DNA of 64,000 nt from Salinibacter grassmerensis (GTDB lineage: Bacteria; Bacteroidota; Rhodothermia; Rhodothermales; Salinibacteraceae), in the NCBI RefSeq assembly GCF_947077765.1, contig NZ_CAMTTF010000001.1, positions 124,001-188,000 on the forward strand. Direction: 5' to 3'. The translations under genes and the position numbers were made by a program. Under the pieces are notes generated by a model, which ran no database searches, had not been told where the DNA came from, and saw only the letters and a list, made by a program, of their open reading frames with translations. The first letter of the stretch is position 1. Each line of letters begins with the position of its first letter. This document shows, piece after piece, positions 16,519-26,552 of the stretch.

Positions 16519-19194
16519 ATGCATTCCTCCCCACTTTCGTCTCGCCTGCACGTCTTGCCCTATCTGCAAGTCGCTTCCGTGCTCCTGGTGAGTACGCTTC
16601 TGTGCCTTCCGGGGATCGGCTACGGCCAAACGACTCCAGAAATCGAAGGCACAATCACTGTGAGCACGGACGCCGGCGGGTCCGAGACGCTTCCCCTCGG
16701 CATCGACCCCGGCGCGACGGCTGGTGTGGACTCGTCCTTCGGCGAATCGGAACTGCCGCCGGCACCTCCCTCGGGCGTGTTTGATGCCCGCTGGATCGAC
16801 GACGACATCAGTCCCTCAGGCTTCGGGGAGGGGCTGCCCGTCGACATCCGGCAGGGAAGCGTGAGCTCCAACGGGACCCGGCAGCATGAAATTCGGTTCC
16901 AGGTCGAGGACGCCGCCACCGCGGTTACCATCGAATGGGACCTGCTGGCGGAAGTGAGTGGAACGATCGTAGACAAGTTTGACGGGTCGGTGTACGGGCC
17001 CGTCGAGATGACGGGAAACGACTCCCTGACGGTGAGCCCGGGCGACCCGGCCGCCCTCCTCACGATCGATTACAACACCGCGCCGACGCTCGACACAAAT
17101 GCAGGCACGACGCTGGACGAGGGCGGGCAGGTGGCCATTTCGACCGATTCCCTCAGCGCCTCGGACCCGGACCACGATCCCTCGGGACTCACATTTACCG
17201 TGACGAACGGGCCCACGGAGGGAACCCTTCTGGTTGGGGGAACGGCGGATACGGCGTTTACGCAGCAAGACCTGATTGATGGGGCCGTCACGTACGACCA
17301 CACTGCCAACGTTGCGCCTGGAGATGTCCCGCCTGACGACGCCTTTACGTTCGACCTACAAGACAGCAAGGGCGAAGGGCCGACCGGAATCGTCTTCCCG
17401 GTGTCGGTGCTCGGGACGAATGATCCCCCGACGGCCGCGAGCGACGCCGACACGACGCAGCAGGGCGGATCGATTTCCATTTCCGCGCCGGGGGTCCTCG
17501 AAAACGACAGCGATCCCAACGGGGATTTGCTTTCGGTGTCGGCGGTCAACGGAAATGCGTCTAGCGTCGGCCAGCAGGTCACCCTGGCGTCCGGCGCGCT
17601 CCTGACGGTCGAGGCGACCGGAGCCTACAGCTACGATCCGAACGGCGCGTTCGACAGCTTGAACGACGGGGACATCGGTTCGGACAGTTTCACCTACACG
17701 GCCAGCGACGGGAATGGGGGGAGTGCCCAGGCCACCGTGTCCCTTGCCATCGAGGGCCTCAATGGCGCGCCCGTGGCTACAGACGACAGTTTTGCCACGT
17801 ATGAGGACAGCACACTGACCATCGGTGCGCCCGGGGTTTTGGGGAACGACAACGACCCGGATGCCGACCTGTTGACACCTTCAGTGGTGTCTGCGCCGAG
17901 CAACGGGACGCTCACGCTAAGCAACGATGGATCTTTCGAGTACGTCCCGGCGTCTGGATTCGCCAACACCGACAGCTTCACGTACGAGGTCGCCGATGAT
18001 AGCGGCGCCACCGATCAGGCCACCGTAACGCTCACGGTCAGTGGCGTGCGCACCGTGAACCTGGACGACGGGTGGAATTTGGTGTCGCTCCCCTACCAGT
18101 CGGGGGACCAGACGTTTGGAACGTTTCTGCCGTCGTGCACGAGCGGGTTCCTCTACGACCCCAGTTCGGGCAATCAGTCCCTCTCGGACGGAGACACGCT
18201 CACCGTCGGAGAGGCCTTTTGGGCGAACTGTCCGTCCGGGACAGAGGAAGTCACCGGCGTGAAGGCGGACTCGCAGACCGTCAGCGTCGCCGCCGGGTGG
18301 AACCTCGTCGGGCCGTTCGGCGACTCCACAGACACCGGAGCGATTTCGTCAGATCCGCAGGGCATCGTGGAGTCGTCCCTCTACGGCTTCGATCCGTCGG
18401 ACGGCTACACCCCGGTTTCCACGCTCGTGCCGGGCGAGGGATACTGGATCAGCGTCAGCGCGTCGGGAACGTTAACGCTTGGGGGCGGGGGGGGAGGAAC
18501 CAGCCTTGCAGCCAGCACGCGTCTCCATAATGCGGGGGGGGATGGAAAGACGGCCTCCCTCCAGGTGACCGATGCTGAGGGGCGCGAGGCCACGCTTTTG
18601 CTCCGGCGCGACCGGCCCGCCTCGAAGCAGACGGGACACATGCTGCCCCCAATTCCTCCCGGGGGCACATTCGACGTCCGGTTCGCCAACGGCAGGGCCC
18701 TGGCCACCGTGGAGCCCGACGCCAGCACTCCCTCCTTGCACGACGTGAACCTGCAGGGGGTGGCGTATCCCCTAACGCTCCGGCGCCAGGGGAGCCCGCG
18801 CGCAGGAGGAGTCCTCGTACGGGAAACCCGTGACTCCGATGCAGACGTCCGGACCTTGACCTCAGATGCCCCGTCGGTGACCCTGCAGAATGGAAATGGG
18901 CAACTGCAGGTGGGGCTCCAATCCGTCCCCGAACAGTTTGCCCTGCGGAACAGCGCGCCAAACCCCGCCAGGGGAGCGGCCACGATCGCGTTTAGCGTGC
19001 CCGAACAGACGCACGTGACGATCGACGTCTTCGACGTGCTGGGGAGGAAGGTCGCAACGCTCACGGATGGGCAGAAGGAGCCGGGACAGCACGACGTTCG
19101 CCTAAATGCCCGGTCGCTGTCGAGTGGCACGTACTTCTACCGCATGTCCGCCGAGGGCTTTTCAAAAACGCGGCGCCTGAGCGTCGTCCGGTAG
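16519..19194 (+). CDS. Large secreted protein with cadherin-like repeats and T9SS sorting domain
   Basis: 891 aa. Signal peptide to about GYGQ (residue 36). A beta-rich N-terminal domain runs to about 190. Three cadherin/VCBS-like Ig repeats follow at about 190-300 (SASDPDHDPSGLTFTV), 305-410 (GVLENDSDPNGDLLSV) and 412-510 (GVLGNDNDPDADLLTP), each ending in a segment like DSFTYTASDGNGGSAQATV. Next come two repeats of the form DDGWNLVSLPYQSGDQ and AAGWNLVGPFGDS (about 515-650), a Gly-rich linker and another beta domain. The last 90 residues are a type A T9SS sorting domain (ALRNSAPNPARGAATIAFSV, VFDVLGRKVATL, SSGTYFYRMSAEGF...R). Probably a Ca-binding, cell-surface or released adhesin exported by T9SS. 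Ligand unknown. Confidence 0.9.
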   Translation: MHSSPLSSRLHVLPYLQVASVLLVSTLLCLPGIGYGQTTPEIEGTITVSTDAGGSETLPLGIDPGATAGVDSSFGESELPPAPPSGVFDARWIDDDISPSGFGEGLPVDIRQGSVSSNGTRQHEIRFQVEDAATAVTIEWDLLAEVSGTIVDKFDGSVYGPVEMTGNDSLTVSPGDPAALLTIDYNTAPTLDTNAGTTLDEGGQVAISTDSLSASDPDHDPSGLTFTVTNGPTEGTLLVGGTADTAFTQQDLIDGAVTYDHTANVAPGDVPPDDAFTFDLQDSKGEGPTGIVFPVSVLGTNDPPTAASDADTTQQGGSISISAPGVLENDSDPNGDLLSVSAVNGNASSVGQQVTLASGALLTVEATGAYSYDPNGAFDSLNDGDIGSDSFTYTASDGNGGSAQATVSLAIEGLNGAPVATDDSFATYEDSTLTIGAPGVLGNDNDPDADLLTPSVVSAPSNGTLTLSNDGSFEYVPASGFANTDSFTYEVADDSGATDQATVTLTVSGVRTVNLDDGWNLVSLPYQSGDQTFGTFLPSCTSGFLYDPSSGNQSLSDGDTLTVGEAFWANCPSGTEEVTGVKADSQTVSVAAGWNLVGPFGDSTDTGAISSDPQGIVESSLYGFDPSDGYTPVSTLVPGEGYWISVSASGTLTLGGGGGGTSLAASTRLHNAGGDGKTASLQVTDAEGREATLLLRRDRPASKQTGHMLPPIPPGGTFDVRFANGRALATVEPDASTPSLHDVNLQGVAYPLTLRRQGSPRAGGVLVRETRDSDADVRTLTSDAPSVTLQNGNGQLQVGLQSVPEQFALRNSAPNPARGAATIAFSVPEQTHVTIDVFDVLGRKVATLTDGQKEPGQHDVRLNARSLSSGTYFYRMSAEGFSKTRRLSVVR

Positions 19195-19658
19195 TGGGGC
19201 AGACGTCCTGGGCATGTCGATAATGCAGGCGTGCACCCGTTCACCGCCGGGGCGGCCGGGTCGAGCAGGGCGGGAAGAACCGCCGTGTGCACGTGACCAG
19301 GTAAAATCGACAACGACGACAAAGAAAAGCCCCGTCGACCTGGTCGCGTGGAAGGGACGGCCGACGGGGGGCTCACAGCTACCACTGCAAGCATGACAGA
19401 TAATCTTTAGGCCGGTCCGTTTCGTTCCGATATGGAAGACATTTGCTGTTACCAAAAGACTAATATATAGTGAATGGGTTTGCCTTCGCTCGGGTGAGAA
19501 AGCTGACCGCCACCTGGCAGACGCATGTACGCCGGTGCTGCCTTGATCGCCGCAGTCACTGGTGCCTATGCCGTTGGTCTGCGCTCCCCTAAGACAATCT
19601 GCCACTCGGGCGCGCCCCCAACGCCGACCCCCGAAGCCGATCTGCCGACTGGACATCC

Positions 19659-19687
19659 AACATCTGGATTGAAAACATCTGGATTGA
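19659..19687. repeat. 15-bp-period tandem duplication
   Basis: aacatctggattga at 19659-19672 is repeated exactly at 19674-19687. Noncoding context. Confidence 0.85.
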
Positions 19688-19836
19688 GAGATCAAGCAGG
19701 GGACTGTGTGGATCCACCCCATCCAAACGATTTGATCCTCTAGACTCTCCGGTGTCCCTGCTCGGCTTAGAGGCCTCCGTCCCCCTGCCGATAACAACAA
19801 CAGAGCGCGGTTATCAACCAAGAAGCAATAGTCGTC

Positions 19837-20061
19837 ATGCCCCGCAGCGGTTCTTCCTCGCTTACTCAGTCTGAGTCCAGCCGTCGTGATCTGTCCTGGA
19901 CGGGGTGCGAACGGGCGGTCAGAACGCTCCACAGCGACGCCTCAGACGACCTCGACAGGGCACAGTCCCGGCGGCTCTACTCACTCGAACTTTCCGCGTC
20001 CCGGCACGCCGGCGAGTCGCCGCGACGTCTGCTGGAGCAGGCGAAACGGATCCTTCAGTAG
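19837..20061 (+). CDS. Possible small hypothetical protein
   Basis: 74 aa from ATG 19837. The sequence is Ser/Arg-rich at the start, then helical with SRRLYSLELSASRHAGES and a C-terminal LLEQAKRIL. Many codons end in G or C, as in real genes here, but no homologous family is recognised and no neighbour supports it. It could be a short regulatory protein or noncoding. Confidence 0.3.
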   Translation: MPRSGSSSLTQSESSRRDLSWTGCERAVRTLHSDASDDLDRAQSRRLYSLELSASRHAGESPRRLLEQAKRILQ

Positions 20062-20958
20062 GCGCGATTGGGGCCGCACTCACATCCCACCGGTCTTCGG
20101 CTCGTGGCATTGCCCAAGGACCCGCAGAGTAGGAACGAAGAGCTTCGCCGACATAGTTCTTCACCCTTGAACGCCTCGGAGATGGCACTCCGCCGGGCCA
20201 TGAGAGCGGGAGACATGGTGCTCGGTTGCACAATGCGGAAGCTTTTAGCCTTCGGAGCGCTTCTGGATGCCCCATGGAGGCACGTGCAGTTCCGCAGGGG
20301 ACATCCGTTCCGTAGATGACATTCTTCGGTGAGCGGGGCGATACGGTTTGTATTCACATAGAAAGTCCCCGTATCTGCACGAACGGACTATTGAACCCCA
20401 TCCGACTGCCGAGAATGCTGTTCAAGGGCGGACGCCTCTCGCCCGAGCAGTCGTTTGCAATCCCGGGTCCGGTCGTTGCCCTTGGGGGCTGGTCCGCCCA
20501 GCTTGGACAACCCTGGCCGCAACCTGCCGGCTAGAGCCACTCCACTGGGGTCTCGTGGGGCTCTTCGTCACGTCTCCGCCCATGCCAGCCTTGATGGGAC
20601 GCACCGGGCGCCTGCTCTGGTTGTTGAGGAGACCCGTTCATGGCCTCGTAGAACGTGGCGATCTGTGGCACGCGACCACGTTTAGTTGTGCAGGCGTCGA
20701 GAAACGCCTGGGCACGCAGAGACCGGACGTGAACGCTCCTTGCGTCGACGTCGAAATTGGAGAGAACAGATTGCCTCTCGGAAGCTGTCGTGCTACTTTT
20801 CTGCTCTCAAGTTTTGTCGACGAGCGGGCAATTCACCCCTCTCTAGGTCGTCCTGCTCACCGTGGCTCGGGCTCGCGTACAGTGCGGATGTCCAAACGGT
20901 GATGCGCCGAATGATCCAGTGTCCGCCGCCTACCTCTCGGTAGCCCCAAGTAATAGCC

Positions 20959-23466
20959 TTGACGCACGTGCCACTAGTCTCTCGTTTCCGTCTCAGCCTC
21001 TTCCTGTTTTCTCTTCTCGTGGGTGCGGTGGGGGCCAATCTTGCCCACGCACAGTCCAGTTCGTCGCAGCTGGATACCACCACAGTCCAGACGGGACTGG
21101 CCGTTCAGGGACCCATGGAGTACGATCGGTCGGCGATCTACAAAGACACTCTCCTACACCAGTGGGTGCAGGGAGCACTGAAGGCGCCCACTCCCGGCAG
21201 TGCGATCAGCGCGTCAGCCAGTGCTCAATGGAAGCGGGTGACAGCAAACGAGGAGGGCTATTTCGAGGGAGAGCGGCTGGAAGGAGGCTATCTGTATGTC
21301 TCGGTTGAGGCCGACGCCCCCGAAACCGTGCTTCTGCGAGCGTCGGGCCACGTCCAAGTGCTCGTGAATGGCGTGCAACATGCGGGCGATCCGTACGACT
21401 ACGGATGGCTCCGCCAGCCCATCCGGCTCCGGGAGGGAACCAATCATCTGTACTTTCGCAGCGAGTGGGGACGGGTGCGTGTCCAACTCCTACGCTCCCC
21501 GGCGTCCTTCTCGATTGCCCGACAGGACCGAACGCTGCCGGACCTGCGCGTCGACGCGGAGAACTCGCCGTGGGGCGCCCTGCGGGTCACCAACGCGACG
21601 GACGCGGCCAGTCGCTCCCTGGCTCTACGGGTGCAGCTCGGAGAGGGCGCCCCCGTGACCACCTCTCTTCCCCGCCTTCCGGCCCGAATGACCCGCAAGG
21701 TCAACGTGCGCCTCCCGACCACCCGCCCGGACACGACCGGCACGGTCCCACTGAGATGTGAACTCATCCGTGAGGGAGCCCCCACCACGGTGCTTGACAC
21801 GCTGCGTACGACGATCGATGTGGTGGAGGCGTCCGAAACCCACAAGCGCACCTTCCGGAGTGATATCGACGGCAGTGTGCAGTACTACAGCGTCGTTCCC
21901 CCCGCCAGCCCAGATCAGACTGAGGGTCGTCCCTCGATGGTGCTCTCGCTGCACGGGGCGTCGGTTGAAGCCCCAAGTCAGGCCGGTACGTACGCCCCAA
22001 AGCCCAATACCTACATCGTCGCCCCCACCAACCGCCGTCCCTACGGATTTAACTGGGAGGACTGGGGACGCCAGAACGCCCTCCAGACCCTTCGCGTGGC
22101 GGAGCAGCGGTACGACACGGCTCCGCAACGCACCTACCTGACCGGCCACTCAATGGGGGGGCACGGCACCTGGCACGTCGGGGCCACCCACCCGCACCGG
22201 TTCGCGGCCATCGCCCCGTTCGCAGGCTACCCGAACCTCCGCGCCTACGGCCGGCCGGGGGAGCAGACCACCGGCACGACCACTGTCGAGAAGCAGGTTG
22301 AGCGGGCCACCAATCCAAGCGACACCTACGCCCTGGCCCGAAACTTCCAACAGCACGGGGTCCACATCGTCCACGGCTCCGAAGACGAGGTCGTGCCGAC
22401 GGCCCACGGACGCGCCATGCGCAACGCCCTAGGCGGTTTCCACAAGGACTTCGCGTACTACGAGGTGCCCGGTGCGGGCCACTGGTGGGGAAGCGAGAGC
22501 CTCGACTTCCCGCCGGTGTTTGATTACTTCGCGTGGCACGAGATTGCTCCTCCTACCGAGCAAGACACGCTCCGCTTCACGACGGCCAATCCGGGCGTGA
22601 GCGCCCGGTCGCACTGGGCTGGAATCGAAGCCCAGCACCATCCGCTCAACTACAGCACAATTACCCTCACCCAGGACACCGCCGCGGGGACGATTACGGG
22701 AACGACCGACAACGTAAAGCGGCTTTCCCTGCGGCTCGGTGCCCTCAACATGCCGGACACGGTTGGCCTGAGCATCGACGAGGACAGTTTAACGGTTCAG
22801 AACCCGGACACGGCAGACCGGCTCTTCCTCGGGCATTCGGACGCCGGCTGGACCCGGACGGAGGCGCCAACCCCCGACCAGAAAGGGCCTCACCGGTACG
22901 GGCCATTCAAGTCTGCCTTTCAGCACGACGTGCTGTTCGTATACGGCACGCAGGGCACCCCGGAAGAAAGTGCGTGGGCACGCCGGAAGGCACGCTTCGA
23001 TGCCGAGACGTTCTGGTATCGGGGCAACGCCTCGATTGATCTGGTCCCGGACACCTCCTTCGCCCCTAGTGCCCACCCCGATCGTGGCGTCATTCTCTAC
23101 GGCCACGCCGACATGAATTCTGCCTGGTCCCTTCTCCTCGAAGACAGCCCCGTCCAGGTAGGGCGAGGACGGGTCACGATGGGAGAGCGCACGGTGCAGG
23201 GCGATGGGCTCGGGACGTATTTCGTGCGCCCACGCCCAGGCAGCGATCAAGCCCTGGTCGGGGTCGTGGCGGGCACCGGCCTTCCGGGGCTTCGGGCGGC
23301 CACTGCCAATCGATACTTCCGGGCCGCGGCTGGCTTCCCCGACCTCTTTGTCTTCGACGCCGACATGCTGCTCGGCGGTCAGAGCGGGGTTCAGTACTGG
23401 GGCTACTTTGGGCCCGACTGGGGGCTCGAAACCGGAGACCTCCTCGGGCCGTCTGCGCTTCGTTAA
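20959..23466 (+). CDS. Secreted alpha/beta hydrolase (prolyl-oligopeptidase/esterase-like)
   Basis: 835 aa from a TTG start directly before the signal peptide (LFLFSLLVGAVGANLAHAQ); a GTG three codons downstream is an alternative. The N-terminal 290 residues are beta-rich, possibly a carbohydrate-binding or jelly-roll domain. The middle has an alpha/beta hydrolase with nucleophile motif GHSMGGHG (Ser398), then HGSEDEVVP (Asp476) and GAGHWWG (His508), a full catalytic triad. The C-terminal 300 residues are another beta-rich part. The hydrolase resembles S9-type peptidases and polyhydroxybutyrate/feruloyl-type esterases, so substrate class is uncertain. It is exported, either to the periplasm or outside. 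Confidence 0.85.
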   Translation: MTHVPLVSRFRLSLFLFSLLVGAVGANLAHAQSSSSQLDTTTVQTGLAVQGPMEYDRSAIYKDTLLHQWVQGALKAPTPGSAISASASAQWKRVTANEEGYFEGERLEGGYLYVSVEADAPETVLLRASGHVQVLVNGVQHAGDPYDYGWLRQPIRLREGTNHLYFRSEWGRVRVQLLRSPASFSIARQDRTLPDLRVDAENSPWGALRVTNATDAASRSLALRVQLGEGAPVTTSLPRLPARMTRKVNVRLPTTRPDTTGTVPLRCELIREGAPTTVLDTLRTTIDVVEASETHKRTFRSDIDGSVQYYSVVPPASPDQTEGRPSMVLSLHGASVEAPSQAGTYAPKPNTYIVAPTNRRPYGFNWEDWGRQNALQTLRVAEQRYDTAPQRTYLTGHSMGGHGTWHVGATHPHRFAAIAPFAGYPNLRAYGRPGEQTTGTTTVEKQVERATNPSDTYALARNFQQHGVHIVHGSEDEVVPTAHGRAMRNALGGFHKDFAYYEVPGAGHWWGSESLDFPPVFDYFAWHEIAPPTEQDTLRFTTANPGVSARSHWAGIEAQHHPLNYSTITLTQDTAAGTITGTTDNVKRLSLRLGALNMPDTVGLSIDEDSLTVQNPDTADRLFLGHSDAGWTRTEAPTPDQKGPHRYGPFKSAFQHDVLFVYGTQGTPEESAWARRKARFDAETFWYRGNASIDLVPDTSFAPSAHPDRGVILYGHADMNSAWSLLLEDSPVQVGRGRVTMGERTVQGDGLGTYFVRPRPGSDQALVGVVAGTGLPGLRAATANRYFRAAAGFPDLFVFDADMLLGGQSGVQYWGYFGPDWGLETGDLLGPSALR

Positions 23467-23611
23467 CGGGCGGGTTGCCGGCCCAGCGTGGAAGCCCCGG
23501 TTCCCGCGCAGCCTGGAGACGAGAGCATGGCACGGTCCGAGAACGGGCCTCCAGGCCCCGCACCTCGTCGCGAGGCGAGAAGAGAGGTCAGGTGCCCTCT
23601 TCGCCCCTCCC

Positions 23612-24955
23612 TTATACGAACGCGCTCTGGCCTGTGATGGCACGGCCCACAATGAGCGCGTTCATCTCGCGGGAGCCCTCGTAGGAGTAGACTCCTTCCG
23701 CGTCGGCGAAGAGGCGAGCCACGTCGTGGTCCAGCAGGATGCCGTTGCCTCCCATGATGCCCCGAGCGATGGAGACGACCTCGCGCATCGTGTCGCAGGC
23801 CCAGACCTTGGCCAGGCTGGACCGCTCGTTGCTGATCGCGCCCTCGCCGGCCTCCAGGCGGCCGAGCTGCATGACGAACGTCTGCAGTGCCGTCACCTTG
23901 CCGAGCATCGTGACGAGCTTGTCCTGCACCATCTGAAACGAGGAGGTCGGCTTGCCAAACTGCGTGCGCTCGTTGCAGTAGGTCAGGGCCTTCTCGTAGG
24001 CACCGGTGGCGAGCCCCGCGGCCTCCCAGGCCACGCTGGCGCGGCAGGTCGCAAGCTGGGCGCTCACGTCCCCGAAGTGGGACACGCCGGGCAGGCGGTT
24101 GGCCTCCGGAACCTCGACGCCGTCCAGCTCGATGAGCCCGTTCTCCACGCCCCGCTTGGCGATCTTGCCGCCGATCTGCTCGACGTGGTAGTCGGGCCGC
24201 TCCTGCTCGACGAGAAACCCCTTGATGCGGCCGTCCGCCTCGTCGCGTGCCCACACGACGGTCACGTCGGCAAACGTGGCGTTGCCGGCCCACTTCTTCG
24301 CGCCGTTGAGCACCCAGGTGTCGCCCTCGCGGCGGGCCATGGTGGCCAGGCCCTGCGACACGTCGGAGCCGTGGTCCGGCTCGGTGAGTGCCCAGGAGCC
24401 AATCATGTTGAACGCCGCCAGCGGCTCGAGAAACCGCTCCTTCTGCTCCTCAGAGCCGAAGAGCGCCACCGAGCCCATCGATAGAAGCGTATGCACGCCC
24501 CAGAACGTGCAGAACGACGGCTCGACCCGCGACATCTCGAAGCTGATGAGGTTGGTCTGTATCGGATCGTCGGACGGGAAGGTGTACGCGTCCCGGCCAA
24601 CGACCTCGTCGAAGAGCGCGCTGGCCTTGGGAAGGAGGTCCTTCGGAAACGTCCCGTCCTCCCACATCTCGTTGGCGACCGGCTCGACCTCCTCCTGCAT
24701 GAACGACCGGACCGTCTCCCGGGTCTCCTCCTGCGCGTCGGTCAGGCCCTCAAAGACCTCGTACACGTTCGCGTTCACGGGGGGCGTGGGCGACGGACGC
24801 TGGGGCGTCTGGGGACGGGCCCCGTCGGTCAGGCGATGCAGGTCTTCTTCGTCGAGGTCGCTTAGCGCACCGAGAAGTTGGTTGACGTCTGTTTTTTCGG
24901 CGAGACGGGCGAGCGCATTCCCGTCGACGTCGGCAGTGAGGGGACCATCAGGCAT
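23612..24955 (-). CDS. Acyl-CoA dehydrogenase, glutaryl-CoA-dehydrogenase-like
   Basis: 447 aa. After an unusual N-terminal extension of about 60 residues with a proline-rich linker comes a standard acyl-CoA dehydrogenase: N-terminal helices, the FAD/acyl site GSWALTEPDHGSDVSQG, the beta domain (VLNGAKKWAGNATFADVTVV) and the C-terminal helical domain. The catalytic base is in YEGSREMNALIVGRAITG (Glu426), which matches the YEGTHDINALILGR pattern of glutaryl-CoA dehydrogenases. The reaction is oxidation of an acyl-CoA with FAD, passing electrons to ETF. The true substrate (glutaryl-CoA or a short or branched chain) is not certain. It stands alone. Confidence 0.9.
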   Translation of the reverse strand: MPDGPLTADVDGNALARLAEKTDVNQLLGALSDLDEEDLHRLTDGARPQTPQRPSPTPPVNANVYEVFEGLTDAQEETRETVRSFMQEEVEPVANEMWEDGTFPKDLLPKASALFDEVVGRDAYTFPSDDPIQTNLISFEMSRVEPSFCTFWGVHTLLSMGSVALFGSEEQKERFLEPLAAFNMIGSWALTEPDHGSDVSQGLATMARREGDTWVLNGAKKWAGNATFADVTVVWARDEADGRIKGFLVEQERPDYHVEQIGGKIAKRGVENGLIELDGVEVPEANRLPGVSHFGDVSAQLATCRASVAWEAAGLATGAYEKALTYCNERTQFGKPTSSFQMVQDKLVTMLGKVTALQTFVMQLGRLEAGEGAISNERSSLAKVWACDTMREVVSIARGIMGGNGILLDHDVARLFADAEGVYSYEGSREMNALIVGRAITGQSAFV

Positions 24956-25895
24956 GGGAGGAGGAGGGGTTGGACGTAGATCGTGCTATGCTGGCGGCCG
25001 GAAAGGATGCTTCGAGCCGCCGGTCGGCGCTGGTGAAAGCGCTTCGATGTACAAATGAGATTATCTGATACGGGGGTTTGTAATCAGCTTCTTCTAGGGC
25101 CTTTGGTACAAGAATGTTCAGTTGCGCCCCTGGGGGCGGGTTGGGGGCCTGGGCGTTACCGACCGGTGGGCCGCAGAGTGAAGACTGGGGGCAGCCATCG
25201 CGACCGAACGCAGCGTGGTCTGCGATCTTGGGTGCGGAGACGGACGCATTCTGGTCACGCCCCCTGCCGGACAGGGAGGCCCGTGGTAGAATTTCTACAG
25301 CACGTCCCCCTAACCTCCTCGCAGGGTTAAAGGGCGTATGGGAGGCGTCCTCCAATCTCTACTGAGAAGCGGGCAAGACCTGCCTCGTCCAAAAGGTCTT
25401 CGGCCGTTCGGGCCAGTCGGCGACGATGAGGTACACCCATACCGTAAACGAAAAGCCGGGCGTCACGATGAGGAGATTGTAACCTTTCGTTGACGCCTTA
25501 CGCTCAGACACCGCATTTGGGGGGCGCACCATGCACTTTTCACCTGCAATCCAGTGTTTTAAAATGCTCAGACATCTGACCTCACCTTTTACGCCCGAAA
25601 GCAAGACCGCTCCAAAGACGAAAACGTCTAGCGCAGCGCATCCGACTAGGGTTCACCGACCTGTCGGAAGTGCACCAGGTGCCATAGTTATCAGTATCCC
25701 ATTCGGGGTTTCAGCGCTGGAAGGGAGTAGAGAAGGAAGCCGGCACACCCACCCCGCCGGCGGGGCACGACGGCCTTAGACGGGGGATGGCTTGTTGGGG
25801 CGCCCAGAACCGACAGGGGGAGTGCGGCGACGATATTCCGGAGTCCGTGTTCGACAAATTGCGCCGGGCAACGCCAAAACTGACAGAACAGACCG
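24956..25895. other. Intergenic region, 940 bp
   Basis: No gene is supported. An 81-codon minus-strand frame at 25359-25604 contains a hydrophobic stretch but has neither a known family nor convincing codon use. Promoters for the flanking divergent genes should lie at the two ends. Confidence 0.4.
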
Positions 25896-26552
25896 ATGAC
25901 AAAGCGGGAAGTCGACATTGAGCTGGCCGACATGGCCAATCAGCTCGGCGTCACCCTCCGTCGGCTAATGGTGGGACTCCAAACGGGCCGGTTCTCCGAG
26001 TACGTCACCGAGGACGATCTCGTGTACAGCGACAAGGGGGACCCTCTTTTCTTCCGTGTTGAGCGATCCCGTGGATATGCAATCTGCGGACAGGATCTGC
26101 CCGACGTGGAGAAAGACATGAGCACGGTGGAGAGGATGAGCACCTCCAGGGAGGCGAAGGAGGGCACGAAGGCGGGACGCGGCGCGTCCGTAGAGCAGAG
26201 CGGATGGCCCGTGGACTTCGGGAAGGTCGCAGGGGCGGTCGCGCTCATCAAGACCGCCTTCTTCGGTGGGGTTGACCTGCTTCGCCGGCTCCTTGGTGGC
26301 CTCGAGAGGCTCTTCGAGGGCCGGCCGCCCAGTGAGCAGCAGTCCAGACGTGAACTTCCGGGCCGGCGGTTGGACGCGATCTACCAGGAGGGCTGGAACG
26401 CCCGGTTGGAGGGAAACCGGTCCAATCCGTACCTCGACGATCTGCAAGCGAGCAACGCTTACCGTCAGGGATGGTGGGACGCGGACGAGGAAATGAAGCG
26501 CCTGCTGGTGTCTCACTTCGAAGTGGAGTGCCAGACGTCCGCTCGCGGGTAA
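25896..26552 (+). CDS. Hypothetical protein with C-terminal Rmf-like domain
   Basis: 218 aa. The N-terminal 65 residues (LADMANQLGVTLRRLMVGLQ) look like a small helical, HTH-like or dimerisation domain, followed by a charged linker. At about 113-145 there is an amphipathic or membrane-associating helix pair (VAGAVALIKTAFFGGVDLLRRLLGGLERLF). The last 50 residues, with AIYQEGWNARLEGNRSNPY and AYRQGWWDADEEM, match the pattern of ribosome modulation factor and related Rmf/CrpP-fold proteins (GxxAxxxGxxxNPY...R.GWxDA). Rmf dimerises ribosomes in stationary phase. A fusion of this kind is not one I recognise, so ribosome binding is only a suggestion. Confidence 0.75.
   Translation: MTKREVDIELADMANQLGVTLRRLMVGLQTGRFSEYVTEDDLVYSDKGDPLFFRVERSRGYAICGQDLPDVEKDMSTVERMSTSREAKEGTKAGRGASVEQSGWPVDFGKVAGAVALIKTAFFGGVDLLRRLLGGLERLFEGRPPSEQQSRRELPGRRLDAIYQEGWNARLEGNRSNPYLDDLQASNAYRQGWWDADEEMKRLLVSHFEVECQTSARG

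Larger units (their letters stand above)
19195..20958. other. Long gene-poor interval (1.76 kb)
   Basis: Apart from one possible small gene at 19837-20061, nothing is firmly supported. A hairpin (AGCCCCGTCG pairing with CGACGGGGGGCT, 19328-19373) follows the adhesin-like gene and may act in termination. A 15-bp-period duplication lies at 19659-19687. A minus-strand stretch at 20531-20806 stays open for 92 codons but has no start codon before an internal GTG, and may be a gene remnant. Confidence 0.45.

Noticed and set aside
19162-19932. 256-codon minus-strand frame downstream of the adhesin-like gene
   Set aside because: Composition rich in Arg, Cys and Ser, unlike proteins here; no signal, domain or neighbour supports it, and it overlaps the end of the adhesin gene.
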